A DNA stretch of 64,000 nucleotides from Alphaproteobacteria bacterium (GCA_947473475.1 CANJBZ010000001.1:62001-126000); one strand, 5' to 3'. Positions 9,268-18,673 are shown, numbered from the stretch's first letter. Numbers and translations: made by a program. Notes: a model not told the origin generated them from the sequence alone.

Positions 9268-10185
9268 ATGCGCACCAGGATTACCGGAGTGGCTTGTGCG
9301 TTCTTCATGGCTGAAGCTCTGGCTTCTGGTCAATTGGTCAGTGAATCCGCCAACGCGGCCGCGCCCGTTCCGGACCTTTCCGGCTTCTGGGCCCGTACCA
9401 CCTTCGGGCTAGAGCAGCCGGAATCGGGGCCGGGACCCATCCAGCCGCTCAATCGCCGCCGTCCTGACGGAAGCCGCATCGACAATTTCCAATTCAACGT
9501 CGGTGACGAAAGCAGCCCTATCCTGAAACCTGCGGCGGTGTTGGCCGTGCGCAAACGCAACGAGATGCAGCGCGCCGGCACCGATTACCCGTCTCCTTCC
9601 AACCAATGCACGACCATGGTTGCGCCCTACGCGTTCCGGGTACAGGGCTTGCAGGTGCTGCAGACCAACGATCAGGTGGTCTTTCTCTACATGCAGGACC
9701 ATCAAGTCCGGCACGTTCGCCTGAACGCGCAGCACCCGGTGAAACTCACGCGGACCTTGTCGGGCGATTCCGTCGGCCATTTCGAGGGCGACACGCTGGT
9801 CGTCGACACGGTCGGTTTCAAAGCCGGACGCATCGCGCAACTCGATCAATATGGCGCGCCCTATGGCGAGGACCTGCATGTCGTGGAGCGGTATCGCCTG
9901 GTCGATTACGAAGTGGCGCGCGCTGCTCAGGAGCGCATCGTCCAGGCAAATGGTGGTGTCACCACTGAGCAGGCGGCGGCGGTCGATCCCAATTACAGAG
10001 GCAAAGGCCTGCAGGTGCAGTTCACGGTCGACGACAAAACGTATTTCACGACCGCCTGGGGCGGCGCCGCGACCTATCGCAAGGCCGGTTCTTCGTGGGT
10101 TGAAAATGTCTGTGCCGAGAACACCCATGAATACTATCGAAACACAACCACCAAGGTTCCCGAGGCGGAACGTCCGGATTTTTGA
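9268..10185 (+). CDS. Exported hypothetical protein
   Basis: 305 aa from the ATG at 9268, chosen because GGAGGG lies just upstream and the protein then begins with a signal-peptide-like stretch (MRTRITGVACAFFMAEALAS). The mature part includes PDLSGFWARTTFG and the blocks SVGHFEGDTLVVDTVGF and LHVVERYRL. I recognise these from a widespread uncharacterised family of exported proteobacterial proteins, often found near oxidoreductases. Probably periplasmic. No catalytic motif is evident. Confidence 0.75.
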   Translation: MRTRITGVACAFFMAEALASGQLVSESANAAAPVPDLSGFWARTTFGLEQPESGPGPIQPLNRRRPDGSRIDNFQFNVGDESSPILKPAAVLAVRKRNEMQRAGTDYPSPSNQCTTMVAPYAFRVQGLQVLQTNDQVVFLYMQDHQVRHVRLNAQHPVKLTRTLSGDSVGHFEGDTLVVDTVGFKAGRIAQLDQYGAPYGEDLHVVERYRLVDYEVARAAQERIVQANGGVTTEQAAAVDPNYRGKGLQVQFTVDDKTYFTTAWGGAATYRKAGSSWVENVCAENTHEYYRNTTTKVPEAERPDF

Positions 10186-10338
10186 GATCACTCCAAGCGG
10201 CGCTTAAACATTGGCGTCCGGAACGGAGCAGGAATTCAAAGTTCCAGCTTGATACAGCTGGGGTACCCGGCCCATGGTCCCTATAACGTCACAAAGACCG
10301 CGTGTGAGTTGCACACGCCGGACCTGGATGCATCGTGG

Positions 10339-11394
10339 ATGAATAACGCGACCTTTGCACAATCCGCTGGCACCGCCGACGCACTAAGGACGTTTGAGCA
10401 TCTGGCGACTCTGGGCACCGAGGAGAATTTCCGTAAGTTGCTGGAGGCGCTGCCGGCCGCGGTTTTCACGACCGATGCCGAGGGTCGCATCACCTTTTAC
10501 AATCGCGCGGCTGTCGAACTGGCGGGGCGCGAACCTGTGCTTGGCGTGGACAATTGGTGCGTGACATGGCGCTTATATCGTCCCGACGGCACGCTGCTGC
10601 CGCATGACGAATGTCCGATGGCGATCACGTTGAAGGAGGATCGCGCGCTCTCGGGTGTTGAAGCGATTGCCGAGCGGCCGGACGGCACGCGCGTGCCTTT
10701 CCTGGCCTATCCCCGCCCCATCCATGACGCATCGGGTAAGTTGATCGGCGCGGTCAAGATGATGCTCGACATCACCGACCGTAAGGAAGCCGAGAACAAG
10801 ATCCGCGATTTGATGAACGAGCTCAATCATCGCGTCAAAAACAACATGCAGATGCTTCAGTCCCTGCTCGGCGCGGCGGAACGGGAAGCGTCAAGCGCGG
10901 AAGCCCGCGAGGCGTTGAGCGATGCCGTTCGCCGCGTTGGCGCCATGGCCGCGGCGCAGCAAGGCATGTATTCGGCGAGCGCGACCGAGTTTGAAGTGCA
11001 GCCCTTCATCGAAGCGTTGTGCCGCAACGCAAGCCAATCGTTTGGCGCGAAGGCCGATATCCACATTGTCGAAGCGTCCGGCCGTCTACACAATGATGCC
11101 GCCATTCCGGTGGCGCTCATCCTTAATGAGTTGTTAACCAACGCGGTCAAACATGGGCGCGCCGAGCAAAGCCGGGTGACCATTTCCGTGGCGCTCAGGT
11201 CCGTGGGCAGCCAGTGGGAATTGGCCGTTGCGGATGACGGTCCGGGATTTTCCCTGGGACAGCCCAGGCGGCGAGCGTCAGGTTTGGGACTTGTCATGGG
11301 GCTTGGGCGTCAACTCGGGGGCACGTTCCAGGTGGTTTCGGATAAGGGTGCGCGGTGCGTTGTGCGCTTCGGAGGGCCACGCACTGCGGAGTGA
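10339..11394 (+). CDS. PAS-domain sensor histidine kinase (HisKA_2/HWE type)
   Basis: 351 aa from the ATG at 10339. A TTG at 10249 would add 30 residues and neither start has a strong ribosome site. A PAS domain spans about residues 28-150 (ENFRKLLEALPAAVFTTD). The dimerisation helix holds the phospho-accepting His164 (ELNHRVKNNMQ), typical of HisKA_2. An HATPase domain follows (LILNELLTNAVKHG and ADDGPGF). No membrane segment, so it is a soluble sensor. A single-domain response regulator gene follows 87 bases later and is the likely partner. Confidence 0.85.
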   Translation: MNNATFAQSAGTADALRTFEHLATLGTEENFRKLLEALPAAVFTTDAEGRITFYNRAAVELAGREPVLGVDNWCVTWRLYRPDGTLLPHDECPMAITLKEDRALSGVEAIAERPDGTRVPFLAYPRPIHDASGKLIGAVKMMLDITDRKEAENKIRDLMNELNHRVKNNMQMLQSLLGAAEREASSAEAREALSDAVRRVGAMAAAQQGMYSASATEFEVQPFIEALCRNASQSFGAKADIHIVEASGRLHNDAAIPVALILNELLTNAVKHGRAEQSRVTISVALRSVGSQWELAVADDGPGFSLGQPRRRASGLGLVMGLGRQLGGTFQVVSDKGARCVVRFGGPRTAE

Positions 11395-11481
11395 TTGCGC
11401 ATATAGGCAGGGGGATATGCACTTTCCGTCGATCGATGCTCGTGCGCTGTTGCGCGGCGTGATCTTGCGCATGTGCGGCCG

Positions 11482-11898
11482 ATGACGACCCAAATCGCGC
11501 CATCGCCCGTATACGCGGCTGAGACCCGCGCGCGCGTTCTCGCCGTGGAGGACGATTTCTTCGTTGCGCTGGAAATGGAAACGGCATTGGCCGAGGCCGG
11601 CTTCGACGTCATTGGCCCTGCGAAAACCGCGGAGGATGCGGAACGCTACGCCGCTGAGATGCGGCCCGACCTCGTTGTGATGGATATCCGTCTGCTCAGC
11701 CGGCGCGACGGGATCGACGCGGCGCTTGCCATCTTCAACACCACGGGTATTCGCTCGATTTTCGCGACAGCCCATGACGATGCGCACACGCGCGCACGCG
11801 CCGCTGGCGCACAGCCGCTCGGCTGGATCACCAAGCCCTACACAATGGATGCGCTGATCGCTCTCATTCGCCGCGCGCTGAATGACGTGAAAAGCTAG
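11482..11898 (+). CDS. Single-domain response regulator
   Basis: 138 aa (ATG at 11482; a GTG or ATG slightly upstream is possible). A complete receiver domain: acidic pair at 24-25 (VLAVEDD), phospho-acceptor Asp68 (LVVMDIRL), switch Thr (FATAH) and Lys118 (WITKPY). There is no output domain, so it acts by protein contact or phosphotransfer. It follows the HisKA_2 kinase gene and is probably its target. Its TAG overlaps the stop of the convergent DUF1194 gene. Confidence 0.85.
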   Translation: MTTQIAPSPVYAAETRARVLAVEDDFFVALEMETALAEAGFDVIGPAKTAEDAERYAAEMRPDLVVMDIRLLSRRDGIDAALAIFNTTGIRSIFATAHDDAHTRARAAGAQPLGWITKPYTMDALIALIRRALNDVKS

Positions 11899-12800
11899 CG
11901 GCCTTCGTGTGACCAGCCGCCATATTTGTCGCAGCCGCCGGGATAGGTTTTGGCAATGGCGGTAAAGCGCGGCGGCGATGCCGCGTTTCCAGCGGCGACT
12001 TGCTTCAATAAGGGATTGGGCTGCAACTCGCGCAGGACTTGCTTGATCTGATTTTCGTTCTGCGAAATTTCGAGCACCAGCTTGCGGCGCATGGCGTTGC
12101 CGAAATCGTTGAAGTGCTTCACGACGATGAGAAACGCGCCTTTTCCCGATGTCACGCAGGCGCCGTAATATTTGTCGAGATCGGGAAAATACCCTTCCGA
12201 ATTCTCATCCATGATCGGCAGGCCGTTGACGACAATGCCGTTGTTGGCGGTGCGATCGTGCAGCTCTTGCAGCGAATAGCCGTCATTGTTCGGCCCGTCG
12301 CCGGACACGTCGACGACTTTGCGGGTCCCGACGATTTGCGGTTCGCTTTCTTCGATCATCGCGAAGGCGCGCTCCAGCGCGTCGCTGATCGAGGTCCGTT
12401 TGCCTGGGATGCGCCCGATCTTGCGGATTTTCGCGGAGAGCGCTGCGGCACTGGCTTTGTCGCTCACCAGCGTCCAGTCGAGCACAACCTTGTTTTCGCC
12501 ATAGCCCGCCCAATCCAGCATGGACACGGCGACAACGCCTAAAGGGCCGCTCTGAATCGCCTTAATAACCTCTGGATCCAGGAACAGATCCGCTATGCCT
12601 TGCCGCTGAAGCGCCGCCTCTTGATCGTCGATGCTGAGCGAAATATCGGTGGCGATGACAAGTTTGACATCGACCTGCGTCGGCCCGGCCGCCGATCGCG
12701 CGGCAGGCGCGGGAAGGGCGATGAGCGCCGCCATGGCACAGGCCGCGAGCGCAAATCGCGCCCGCTTGCGGACTGTCGCGCCGCGGTTTGCCCCGTTCAT
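11895..12800 (-). CDS. DUF1194 (VWA-like) exported protein, copy 1
   Basis: 301 aa from the ATG at 12800, giving a signal peptide (FALAACAMAALIALPAPAARS). An upstream in-frame start would add 21 residues. The DUF1194 domain begins VDVKLVIATDISLSIDDQE, whose DxSxS is a metal-ion-dependent adhesion site as in von Willebrand factor A domains. VVDVSGDGPNNDG is also typical. Probably periplasmic, function unknown. It is the second of two tandem paralogues; a palindromic repeat lies between them. Confidence 0.85.
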   Translation of the reverse strand: MNGANRGATVRKRARFALAACAMAALIALPAPAARSAAGPTQVDVKLVIATDISLSIDDQEAALQRQGIADLFLDPEVIKAIQSGPLGVVAVSMLDWAGYGENKVVLDWTLVSDKASAAALSAKIRKIGRIPGKRTSISDALERAFAMIEESEPQIVGTRKVVDVSGDGPNNDGYSLQELHDRTANNGIVVNGLPIMDENSEGYFPDLDKYYGACVTSGKGAFLIVVKHFNDFGNAMRRKLVLEISQNENQIKQVLRELQPNPLLKQVAAGNAASPPRFTAIAKTYPGGCDKYGGWSHEGR

Positions 12801-12880
12801 TCCACCCTGCTTCGGATCGTTCCGTCCCAGCTGAACGATATCCCGCCTCCCTTTAACCAGCAACGCTCGGACGCTTTGAT

Positions 12881-12940
12881 CCTCCCCTGCGAAGCGTAGC
12901 GCAGCGGGGGAGGGGGACCGCCGAAGGCGGTGGAGGGGGC
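12881..12940. repeat. CCTCCCC/GGGGAGG palindromic repeat
   Basis: The gap between the two DUF1194 genes carries CCTCCCCTGC ... GGGGGAGG followed by the small hairpin CCGCC-GAA-GGCGG (12918-12930) and GGAGGGGGCG. The same arrangement (G/C-rich hairpin, GGGGGAGG, short hairpin with GAA loop, GGAGGGGGCG) occurs at 54434-54480, so this is one dispersed repeat family. It may weaken read-through between the paralogues. Confidence 0.7.
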
Positions 12941-12965
12941 GCTGGCGCTGCGTTCCGGCGGTGTG

Positions 12966-13850
12966 TCAGAACCCGCCGAAACCAAATCCGTTCAGATCGC
13001 AACTGCCTTGAAACGCGGTGTTCGGGCGCAAGACTTGCGGCTGAGCCGGTGCGTCGCCCACGGCGGTAAGCTTAAACGGCGACTCCGCGTGCAGTTCGTT
13101 CAGCGCCTGTTTGATCTGTTGCTCGTCCTGGGAAATTTCCAGAATCAGCTTGTGCCGCATGGCAGCGCCGAAATCGGCGAAGCTCTTGACCACGACCACA
13201 AACGAACCGCGTCCGCCCACGACGCAGCCCTGATAATATTTATCGAGGTCGGGAAAATAACCGTTGGCGTTCTCATCCATGATGGGAAGGCCGTTGACGA
13301 TGATGCCGTTGGCGACCGTTTGGTCGTGCACCTCCTTCAGTGGATTGCCGTCATTGTTCGGACCGTCGCCCGATACATCGATCACCCGCCGCGTGCCGAC
13401 TATATCTTTATCGCTGCTTTCCAGCAGAAGTGCGCCCAATTCCAGCACGCTGCTGATCGAGGTGCGCCGTCCGCGCGTTCGCGGCAGGGCGCGGATTTTC
13501 TCGGACAGCGCGATTGCACTCGCCTTGTCCTTGACGATGGTCCAATCCAAAACCACGCGATCGAGGTCAGGACTGGACCAGTCGATCATGGCGATGGCGA
13601 TACGTCCGAGCGCGCCGCTTTGGATCGATTTGATGACGTCGGGATTGGCGAACGCATCGGCGATCCCTTCGCGCTGGATGCGGGCTTCCTCGTTGTTGAT
13701 GCTGCGCGACACGTCGGTCGCGAGGATCAGCTTCATATCCACCTGCGTTGCGCCCGCCGGAGCGGCAGGCGCAGGCGCGACAGCAATCACCGACAACAGC
13801 GCGCCCGCGAGCGCCCATTTCACCGGCTTGGAAAGACGGTCTGTGCGCAT
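12966..13850 (-). CDS. DUF1194 (VWA-like) exported protein, copy 2
   Basis: 294 aa with a signal peptide (WALAGALLSVIAVAPAPAAPA). The domain starts VDMKLILATDVSRSINNEEA, again with a DxSxS metal-site motif, and contains VIDVSGDGPNNDGNPL and GLPIMDENANGYFPDLDKYY, matching the neighbour nearly block for block. The pair arose by tandem duplication. It is transcribed before copy 1. Function unknown; exported VWA proteins usually bind partners or assemble complexes. Confidence 0.87.
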   Translation of the reverse strand: MRTDRLSKPVKWALAGALLSVIAVAPAPAAPAGATQVDMKLILATDVSRSINNEEARIQREGIADAFANPDVIKSIQSGALGRIAIAMIDWSSPDLDRVVLDWTIVKDKASAIALSEKIRALPRTRGRRTSISSVLELGALLLESSDKDIVGTRRVIDVSGDGPNNDGNPLKEVHDQTVANGIIVNGLPIMDENANGYFPDLDKYYQGCVVGGRGSFVVVVKSFADFGAAMRHKLILEISQDEQQIKQALNELHAESPFKLTAVGDAPAQPQVLRPNTAFQGSCDLNGFGFGGF

Positions 13851-13914
13851 CGGTGGGCCTTTTCGCTGACAGCGGCAAAGGCACGATAACGCGCCCCCAA
13901 CGCAGCGGCAACGC

Positions 13915-15159
13915 TCACTCTTTTGCGGTGGCGGTCACGAGGACTTGTTCTTTGCGGGCGGTGTGCAGGTCGGGCAGGAGCGCGGCAAGCAGGCCTAGGA
14001 TCGGCAAATAAGAGCAAAGAACATAGACATATTCGATGCTTGTGCGGTCGGCGACCCAGCCCAAGGCGGCCGCGCCAAGCCCCGAAAGCCCGAACGCAAA
14101 TCCGAAGAACAGCCCGGAAATGGCGCCGATCTTTCCCGGCACCAATTCCTGCGCATACACGACAATCGCAGGGAAAGACGCGGAAAGCGTCAGGCCGATG
14201 AATACGGACAGAATGCCGGTCCAGAACAAATTGGCATAAGGCAGCAGCAGCGAGAACGGCAGCGCGGCCAGCACCGAAAACCAGATGACGTATTTGCGTC
14301 CGAACTTGTCACCGGCGATGCCGCCCAAAAGCGTACCCACGGCCACCGGCGCGAGGAAGACGAACAGATAGATCTGTGCCGCTTGCACCGAAACGCCGAA
14401 GCGATGGATCAGGTAGAACGTGTAATAGGACTGGATGCCGGAAAAATAGATTTGCTTGGAAAAGATCAGTGCCAGCAGAACCAGAATGGCGCGGGTGATC
14501 TGACTGCTCGAGAGATCCGGTGCGCGGTGAATTTTAGCCGCGGCTTTGATGCGCGCAATACCGTGGTGCTTGTACCAGACGCCGACATTGTAAAGGATCG
14601 TCACCGAAAGCAGCGCCATCAGCGCGAAATAGGCGATCGAGCCCTGCCCGAAATTCAGCACAATGGCCGCCGCCATCAGCGGGCCGAGCGCCTGCCCGAA
14701 ATTGCCGCCCACCTGAAAGAACGATTGCGCCAGCCCGAAGCGGCCGCCCGACGCCATCCGTGCGACACGCGCGGATTCGGGATGGAAGATGGCCGAGCCC
14801 AGCCCGACAAGAACGGACGCCGTCAACAGCAGCGAATAGGTATGGGCGATCGAAAGCGTCAACAGCCCCACCAGCGTGAACACCATCGCCAGCGGCAGCG
14901 AAAAGGGTATTGGGCGCTTGTCGCTGTAGAGCCCCACAAGCGGCTGCAGCAGCGAAGCGGTGAATTGGTACGTGGCCGTGATCAGTCCGACTTGCGCGAA
15001 GTTCAGTTCCAGACGCTCTTTCAAGCTCGGATAGAGAGCCGCAAGCAGCGACTGCATCATATCGTTGAGCAGGTGGCAGAAGCTGATGGCGAACAACACC
15101 GTAAACGTCGTGACGTACACGGTATTGTCCGCGAGCGCGGTTTGGCGGGATGTGGTCAA
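13915..15159 (-). CDS. MFS transporter, Fsr (fosmidomycin resistance)-like
   Basis: 414 aa with about 12 membrane segments. The N-terminal half has the Fsr-like run FCHLLNDMMQSLLAALYPSL and GLGSAIFHPESARVARMASG, characteristic of this MFS branch. It is predicted to export small drug-like or metabolic compounds from the inner membrane. The substrate cannot be inferred. It is downstream of, and on the same strand as, the 2-hydroxyacid dehydrogenase gene with a 93-base gap. Confidence 0.85.
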   Translation of the reverse strand: MTTSRQTALADNTVYVTTFTVLFAISFCHLLNDMMQSLLAALYPSLKERLELNFAQVGLITATYQFTASLLQPLVGLYSDKRPIPFSLPLAMVFTLVGLLTLSIAHTYSLLLTASVLVGLGSAIFHPESARVARMASGGRFGLAQSFFQVGGNFGQALGPLMAAAIVLNFGQGSIAYFALMALLSVTILYNVGVWYKHHGIARIKAAAKIHRAPDLSSSQITRAILVLLALIFSKQIYFSGIQSYYTFYLIHRFGVSVQAAQIYLFVFLAPVAVGTLLGGIAGDKFGRKYVIWFSVLAALPFSLLLPYANLFWTGILSVFIGLTLSASFPAIVVYAQELVPGKIGAISGLFFGFAFGLSGLGAAALGWVADRTSIEYVYVLCSYLPILGLLAALLPDLHTARKEQVLVTATAKE

Positions 15160-15252
15160 AGGCGGGCGTTTCCGAAACGATTTTCTATGTGCGGGTAAAA
15201 TACGCCGCTCGCAGTTGGAAACAACACCTTATTCCTGGAAAACCCCGCCGTG

Positions 15253-16353
15253 CTATTTCCGCCGGCCGGTACGGCGGTTGTCGATGATCCGCCAGATGTT
15301 GCGGCACATTTCGGCCAAATCGCTCAAGCCCACCGTGCGGTCGCCGACCGCCGTATGCGGCATCGCGATGACGCGGCCGTCCTTGTATTTCAGCAGGGGA
15401 TCGTCCGGCGACCAGGGCTCCGCATAACCGACATCCATGGCCAAGGCGGCCAGCCGGCCGCTGTCCAAAGCTTCGATCAGGGCTTGCTGGTCCACCAAGT
15501 GGGCGCGGGCGGTATTAATCAGGATGGCGCCGGGCTTGGCGGCGGCAAGCTCCTTGCGGCCAATGATGCCCTGCGTGCTCTCGTTCAGCGGCAGTTGCAC
15601 GATGATGTAATCGGACTGCGCCATTACCTGGTCGAGCGAAGCGTACCGGGCGCCCAACGCTAGTTCGTCCTCATCGGAAAGCCGCGTGCGCTGGTAGTAG
15701 GCAATAATCATTCCGAAGGCGGCGGCGCGGCGCGCGAGTTCGCGGCCCACTTCGCCAAAGCCGACAATGCCCAGCGTGGCGCCCTTCAGTGTACGCAAAT
15801 GCGGAATGCGGGCGTAGTTCGAGCCGCCCGTGTAGCGCCGGTCATAGGAACGCACCGGGTGGCCGGCGCGGGCCAGATCGTCAGCCGTCACCACGCCGTT
15901 ATAGCGGCCGATATCCTTGGCGGCGGCCATCATCAGCGCAAACGCCTGCTCCGCCACCGCGACATTGCCTTGGCGCGCGACGGCGAACACGTTGATGCGC
16001 CGCTCTTCGCAGGCGCGGCGGTCGATATTCGATGTGATCGCGCCAAATTTGTGCACGATGCAGGTCGGCTTCATTTTGGCGACGGCGGCCCGGTCGAGCG
16101 TCAGGCCCTCCACGATCACCGCGTCGGCCTCGGGAAGTTTGGCTTCCAGTTCGGCCTGATCGGCCGCCAGATCCACATCGGCCGGGTAAAGGCCGGAGAT
16201 TTGCGTGCGGAACGTCTCGCACCACGCCGGAAAATCGATGTCATGGGCGAAGAAATCCGCCACCGCGCGGGCGTGCTCGTCATCGGCCTTGGGATCGAGG
16301 ATTACCGGCAGGATTTTGAGGAAATGGTCTGCCTCCACTAGAATGCGCGGCAT
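15253..16353 (-). CDS. D-isomer-specific 2-hydroxyacid dehydrogenase
   Basis: 366 aa. The NAD-binding Rossmann part has GATLGIVGFGEVGRELARRA. Family catalytic residues fit the Arg in NTARAHLVD, a downstream Glu (YAEPWSPDD) and the His in IAMPHTAVGD. These enzymes reduce 2-oxo acids to D-2-hydroxy acids, or are phosphoglycerate-dehydrogenase-like. GGGAG precedes the ATG. It diverges from the gene starting at 16380 with only 26 bases between the start codons. Confidence 0.87.
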   Translation of the reverse strand: MPRILVEADHFLKILPVILDPKADDEHARAVADFFAHDIDFPAWCETFRTQISGLYPADVDLAADQAELEAKLPEADAVIVEGLTLDRAAVAKMKPTCIVHKFGAITSNIDRRACEERRINVFAVARQGNVAVAEQAFALMMAAAKDIGRYNGVVTADDLARAGHPVRSYDRRYTGGSNYARIPHLRTLKGATLGIVGFGEVGRELARRAAAFGMIIAYYQRTRLSDEDELALGARYASLDQVMAQSDYIIVQLPLNESTQGIIGRKELAAAKPGAILINTARAHLVDQQALIEALDSGRLAALAMDVGYAEPWSPDDPLLKYKDGRVIAMPHTAVGDRTVGLSDLAEMCRNIWRIIDNRRTGRRK

Positions 16354-16379
16354 TACGAAAAACTCCCAAAGCGGTGAAT

Positions 16380-16919
16380 ATGGCGCGCGTTTCCACGATC
16401 GAAGACAATACGCATCCTGAGCTCTCGGATTTGATGGAGCGAATTCGCGGCGCGCGGCGCGGCCGCCTGATCAATGTTTACAAGTTGCTGTTGCACAGTC
16501 CAGCCCTCGCCGAAAGCTGGTTTCAGCACAACAACGCGGTGCGATGGAAGACCGATCTCGACGGCCGCTTGCGCGAAATGGTCATCATCCGAATCGGCCA
16601 TGTTTTGCGCGTGCCTTACATCGTGGGGCAGCACGTTCCCAAGCTGGCCATCCCCGAAGGGCTGACGCTCGAGGAATGCAACGATCTGCCGGACTGGGAA
16701 GCCTCGCCGCGCTTCAGCCCGCGCGACCGTGCGGTGCTGGCCTACGCCGATTCCATGACACGCGAGGTCAACGTGCCGGACGAGATATTCGAGCGGCTCA
16801 AGCCGTTCTTCGGGGAACGCCAGATCGTTGAACTCACCATTTTGATTGGCACCTACAACATGCATGCGCGTGTCATGTGCGCCCTGGGCATCGACCCCGA
16901 GCCGGCCTCGCCCGGCTGA
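16380..16919 (+). CDS. Carboxymuconolactone decarboxylase-family protein
   Basis: 179 aa from the ATG at 16380; a GTG at 16374 would add two residues. The CMD core is LREMVIIRIGHVLRVPYIVGQHV, with the family Glu and the final His but without the CxxC pair seen in AhpD peroxidases. So it is a gamma-CMD-like enzyme or an unassigned member rather than an alkylhydroperoxidase. The ribosome site is weak. It diverges from the 2-hydroxyacid dehydrogenase, so the pair may share control. Confidence 0.82.
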   Translation: MARVSTIEDNTHPELSDLMERIRGARRGRLINVYKLLLHSPALAESWFQHNNAVRWKTDLDGRLREMVIIRIGHVLRVPYIVGQHVPKLAIPEGLTLEECNDLPDWEASPRFSPRDRAVLAYADSMTREVNVPDEIFERLKPFFGERQIVELTILIGTYNMHARVMCALGIDPEPASPG

Positions 16920-17039
16920 CAGGCCCTGCCAGAGCCGCATTCCGCGGCCCCCCGGCCAGGGAGGCACGCTCCCCCTTGCCGATGCGGTGACTGCCACCAC
17001 GCACTGATTGCCTCTGTTTTTCCACAACTCTCCGCGTGT

Positions 17040-18545
17040 ATGTTCGAGCTGAATTGGCCGCCGATTCGAGCAGACGGCGGTATCGCTCGCTACCGGACAC
17101 ACGGCGAAACCTTGGACCCTGCGCGCGCGCTTCTGCCTGTTCTTGGCTTGACGCTGTTGGCTGGCGTCGTTGGGTCGTTGCCTGCCAAAGCTGCCGCGTG
17201 GACAGTGGACGATTGGCGCCCCACGATCAGCAGCAGTGACGGGCAATTTTCTCTGTCCGTGCGTGCCCGCCTGCAGCTCGACACCGCCGCTTTCAATCAG
17301 GCGGACGGCGTGGCGGTTGTAACGCCGGACCGTGACGTCGAATTCAAGCATTTGAAGTCACGGACGCTTGTGCGGCGGCTGTACCTCGGCGTCGAAGGAC
17401 GGGCGTTCGGAAACTTCTGGTACGAATACCGCATGGATTTCGGCGGCAGGGATCTGGCTGTCGCCAAACCCGTCATCAATCTCGGCCGTATCTCTTACAC
17501 GACCGGCAATATCGCCGATCCGGCGCGCGCGCACGTCCGCATCAATGCGGGATTGCTCAAGCCGGTTTTCACCTATGACGATTCCACGTCGTCGGCGGTG
17601 CTGACATTTCTGGAGCGTGCGGATGTCATCAACGTCGCGGCATCGAGCTATGGCGGTGGCATTCCCCGACTGGGGGCCGAGCTGACCTTTCAGCAAGCCG
17701 ACATTTTCCGGCACGGCGACAATCTCGTCATTTCCGGCGCGTTCACGGGGCAGAACCCCAACGGCAGGAACGGCGCGGTGCCCGCGGATGCTTCGCACGA
17801 AGGCGAGGAGGTTCTGGGACGCATCGCCTATCGTCTGTGGTCGGACGGTATTTCGAACGTCCACATTGGCGCAAGCGCGGCGCGCCTGTTGCGCATCGCC
17901 GAAAACAACGCCGCGCCAGGCGTTCACGCGGTCACGCTGCAGGACATGCCGGAAATCCGTGTGGATGGCGACCGCTTGATAAGCACCGGACCTATTCCGG
18001 CCAAAGGCGGGGCACTTTGGGGGCTCGAGTCGGTAGCCAATATCGGAAGCGTTTATCTGCAAGGTGAGTATTACCGGTTTGGATTCGAGCGCGACGTGCA
18101 TTGCTCAACCTGCGTGGCAGCGGCCAATCCCGAATTTTCCGGCTGGTATGTTCAGGCGTCGTGGATTCTCACGGGCGAGAGAAGGGCGTATCAGGCGATT
18201 GCCATGAACAACAATCTCGCAACTTTCGCCAATCCGCGTGTCACGCGGGCCGTATCAGTTGCGGAAAATGCCTGGGGCGCGTGGGAAATCGCCGCGCGTT
18301 ACAGCGATCTGGACCTCAACTGGAACGAAGGCGTGCCGGGCGCGAGCTGCACAGGTCAGTTTACCGGCTGCGTTCGTGGCGGTGAGCAGAAAGTCGTAAC
18401 GCTCGGGCTCAATTGGTATGTGAGCAACAATATCCGGCTGATGTTCAATTACCTGCGCGTCGACGTGGACCGCCTGAACGCGTCCGGCCAGCAAATCGGC
18501 CAGACTTTCCATGTCGTCGGCACGCGGCTTCAGCTGACGAACTGA
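17040..18545 (+). CDS. OprO/OprP-like outer-membrane porin
   Basis: 501 aa. A hydrophobic export segment (ALLPVLGLTLLAGVVGSLPAKAAA) sits about 30 residues in, so the true start may be the TTG at 17112. The mature part alternates as in a beta barrel and has the family marks FKHLKSRTLVRRLYLGVEGR and FWYEYRMDFGG, and near the end SNNIRLMFNYLRVDVDRL. It ends with an aromatic-free LQLTN. It should form an outer-membrane channel for anions; phosphate specificity is not established. It stands alone as a transcription unit. Confidence 0.85.
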   Translation: MFELNWPPIRADGGIARYRTHGETLDPARALLPVLGLTLLAGVVGSLPAKAAAWTVDDWRPTISSSDGQFSLSVRARLQLDTAAFNQADGVAVVTPDRDVEFKHLKSRTLVRRLYLGVEGRAFGNFWYEYRMDFGGRDLAVAKPVINLGRISYTTGNIADPARAHVRINAGLLKPVFTYDDSTSSAVLTFLERADVINVAASSYGGGIPRLGAELTFQQADIFRHGDNLVISGAFTGQNPNGRNGAVPADASHEGEEVLGRIAYRLWSDGISNVHIGASAARLLRIAENNAAPGVHAVTLQDMPEIRVDGDRLISTGPIPAKGGALWGLESVANIGSVYLQGEYYRFGFERDVHCSTCVAAANPEFSGWYVQASWILTGERRAYQAIAMNNNLATFANPRVTRAVSVAENAWGAWEIAARYSDLDLNWNEGVPGASCTGQFTGCVRGGEQKVVTLGLNWYVSNNIRLMFNYLRVDVDRLNASGQQIGQTFHVVGTRLQLTN

Positions 18546-18574
18546 TACCAATGATCTTTGATACTACGTTTTCT

Positions 18575-18673
18575 TGTCATGTCCCAGCTCGACAGGGCCA
18601 TCCAGTAAGCGCGCGTCAGCGCGCTGATGAGTCTTACGTTCGCCGGGATGGCCCGCTTTTGCGGGCCATGACA
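18575..18673. repeat. Nested palindromic intergenic element
   Basis: Between the porin and FKBP genes lies a nested set of inverted repeats: TGTCATG (18575) with CATGACA (18667), GGGCCATCC (18595) with GGATGGCCC (18646), GTAAG (18605) with CTTAC (18633), AGCGCG (18609) with CGCGCT (18621), and the terminal hairpin GGCCCGC-TTTT-GCGGGCC. The nesting gives one long folded structure. It is probably a dispersed REP-like element that also separates two convergent genes. Confidence 0.6.

Noticed and set aside
16380-16919. AhpD-type alkylhydroperoxidase
   Set aside because: The CxxC pair needed for peroxidase activity is missing.
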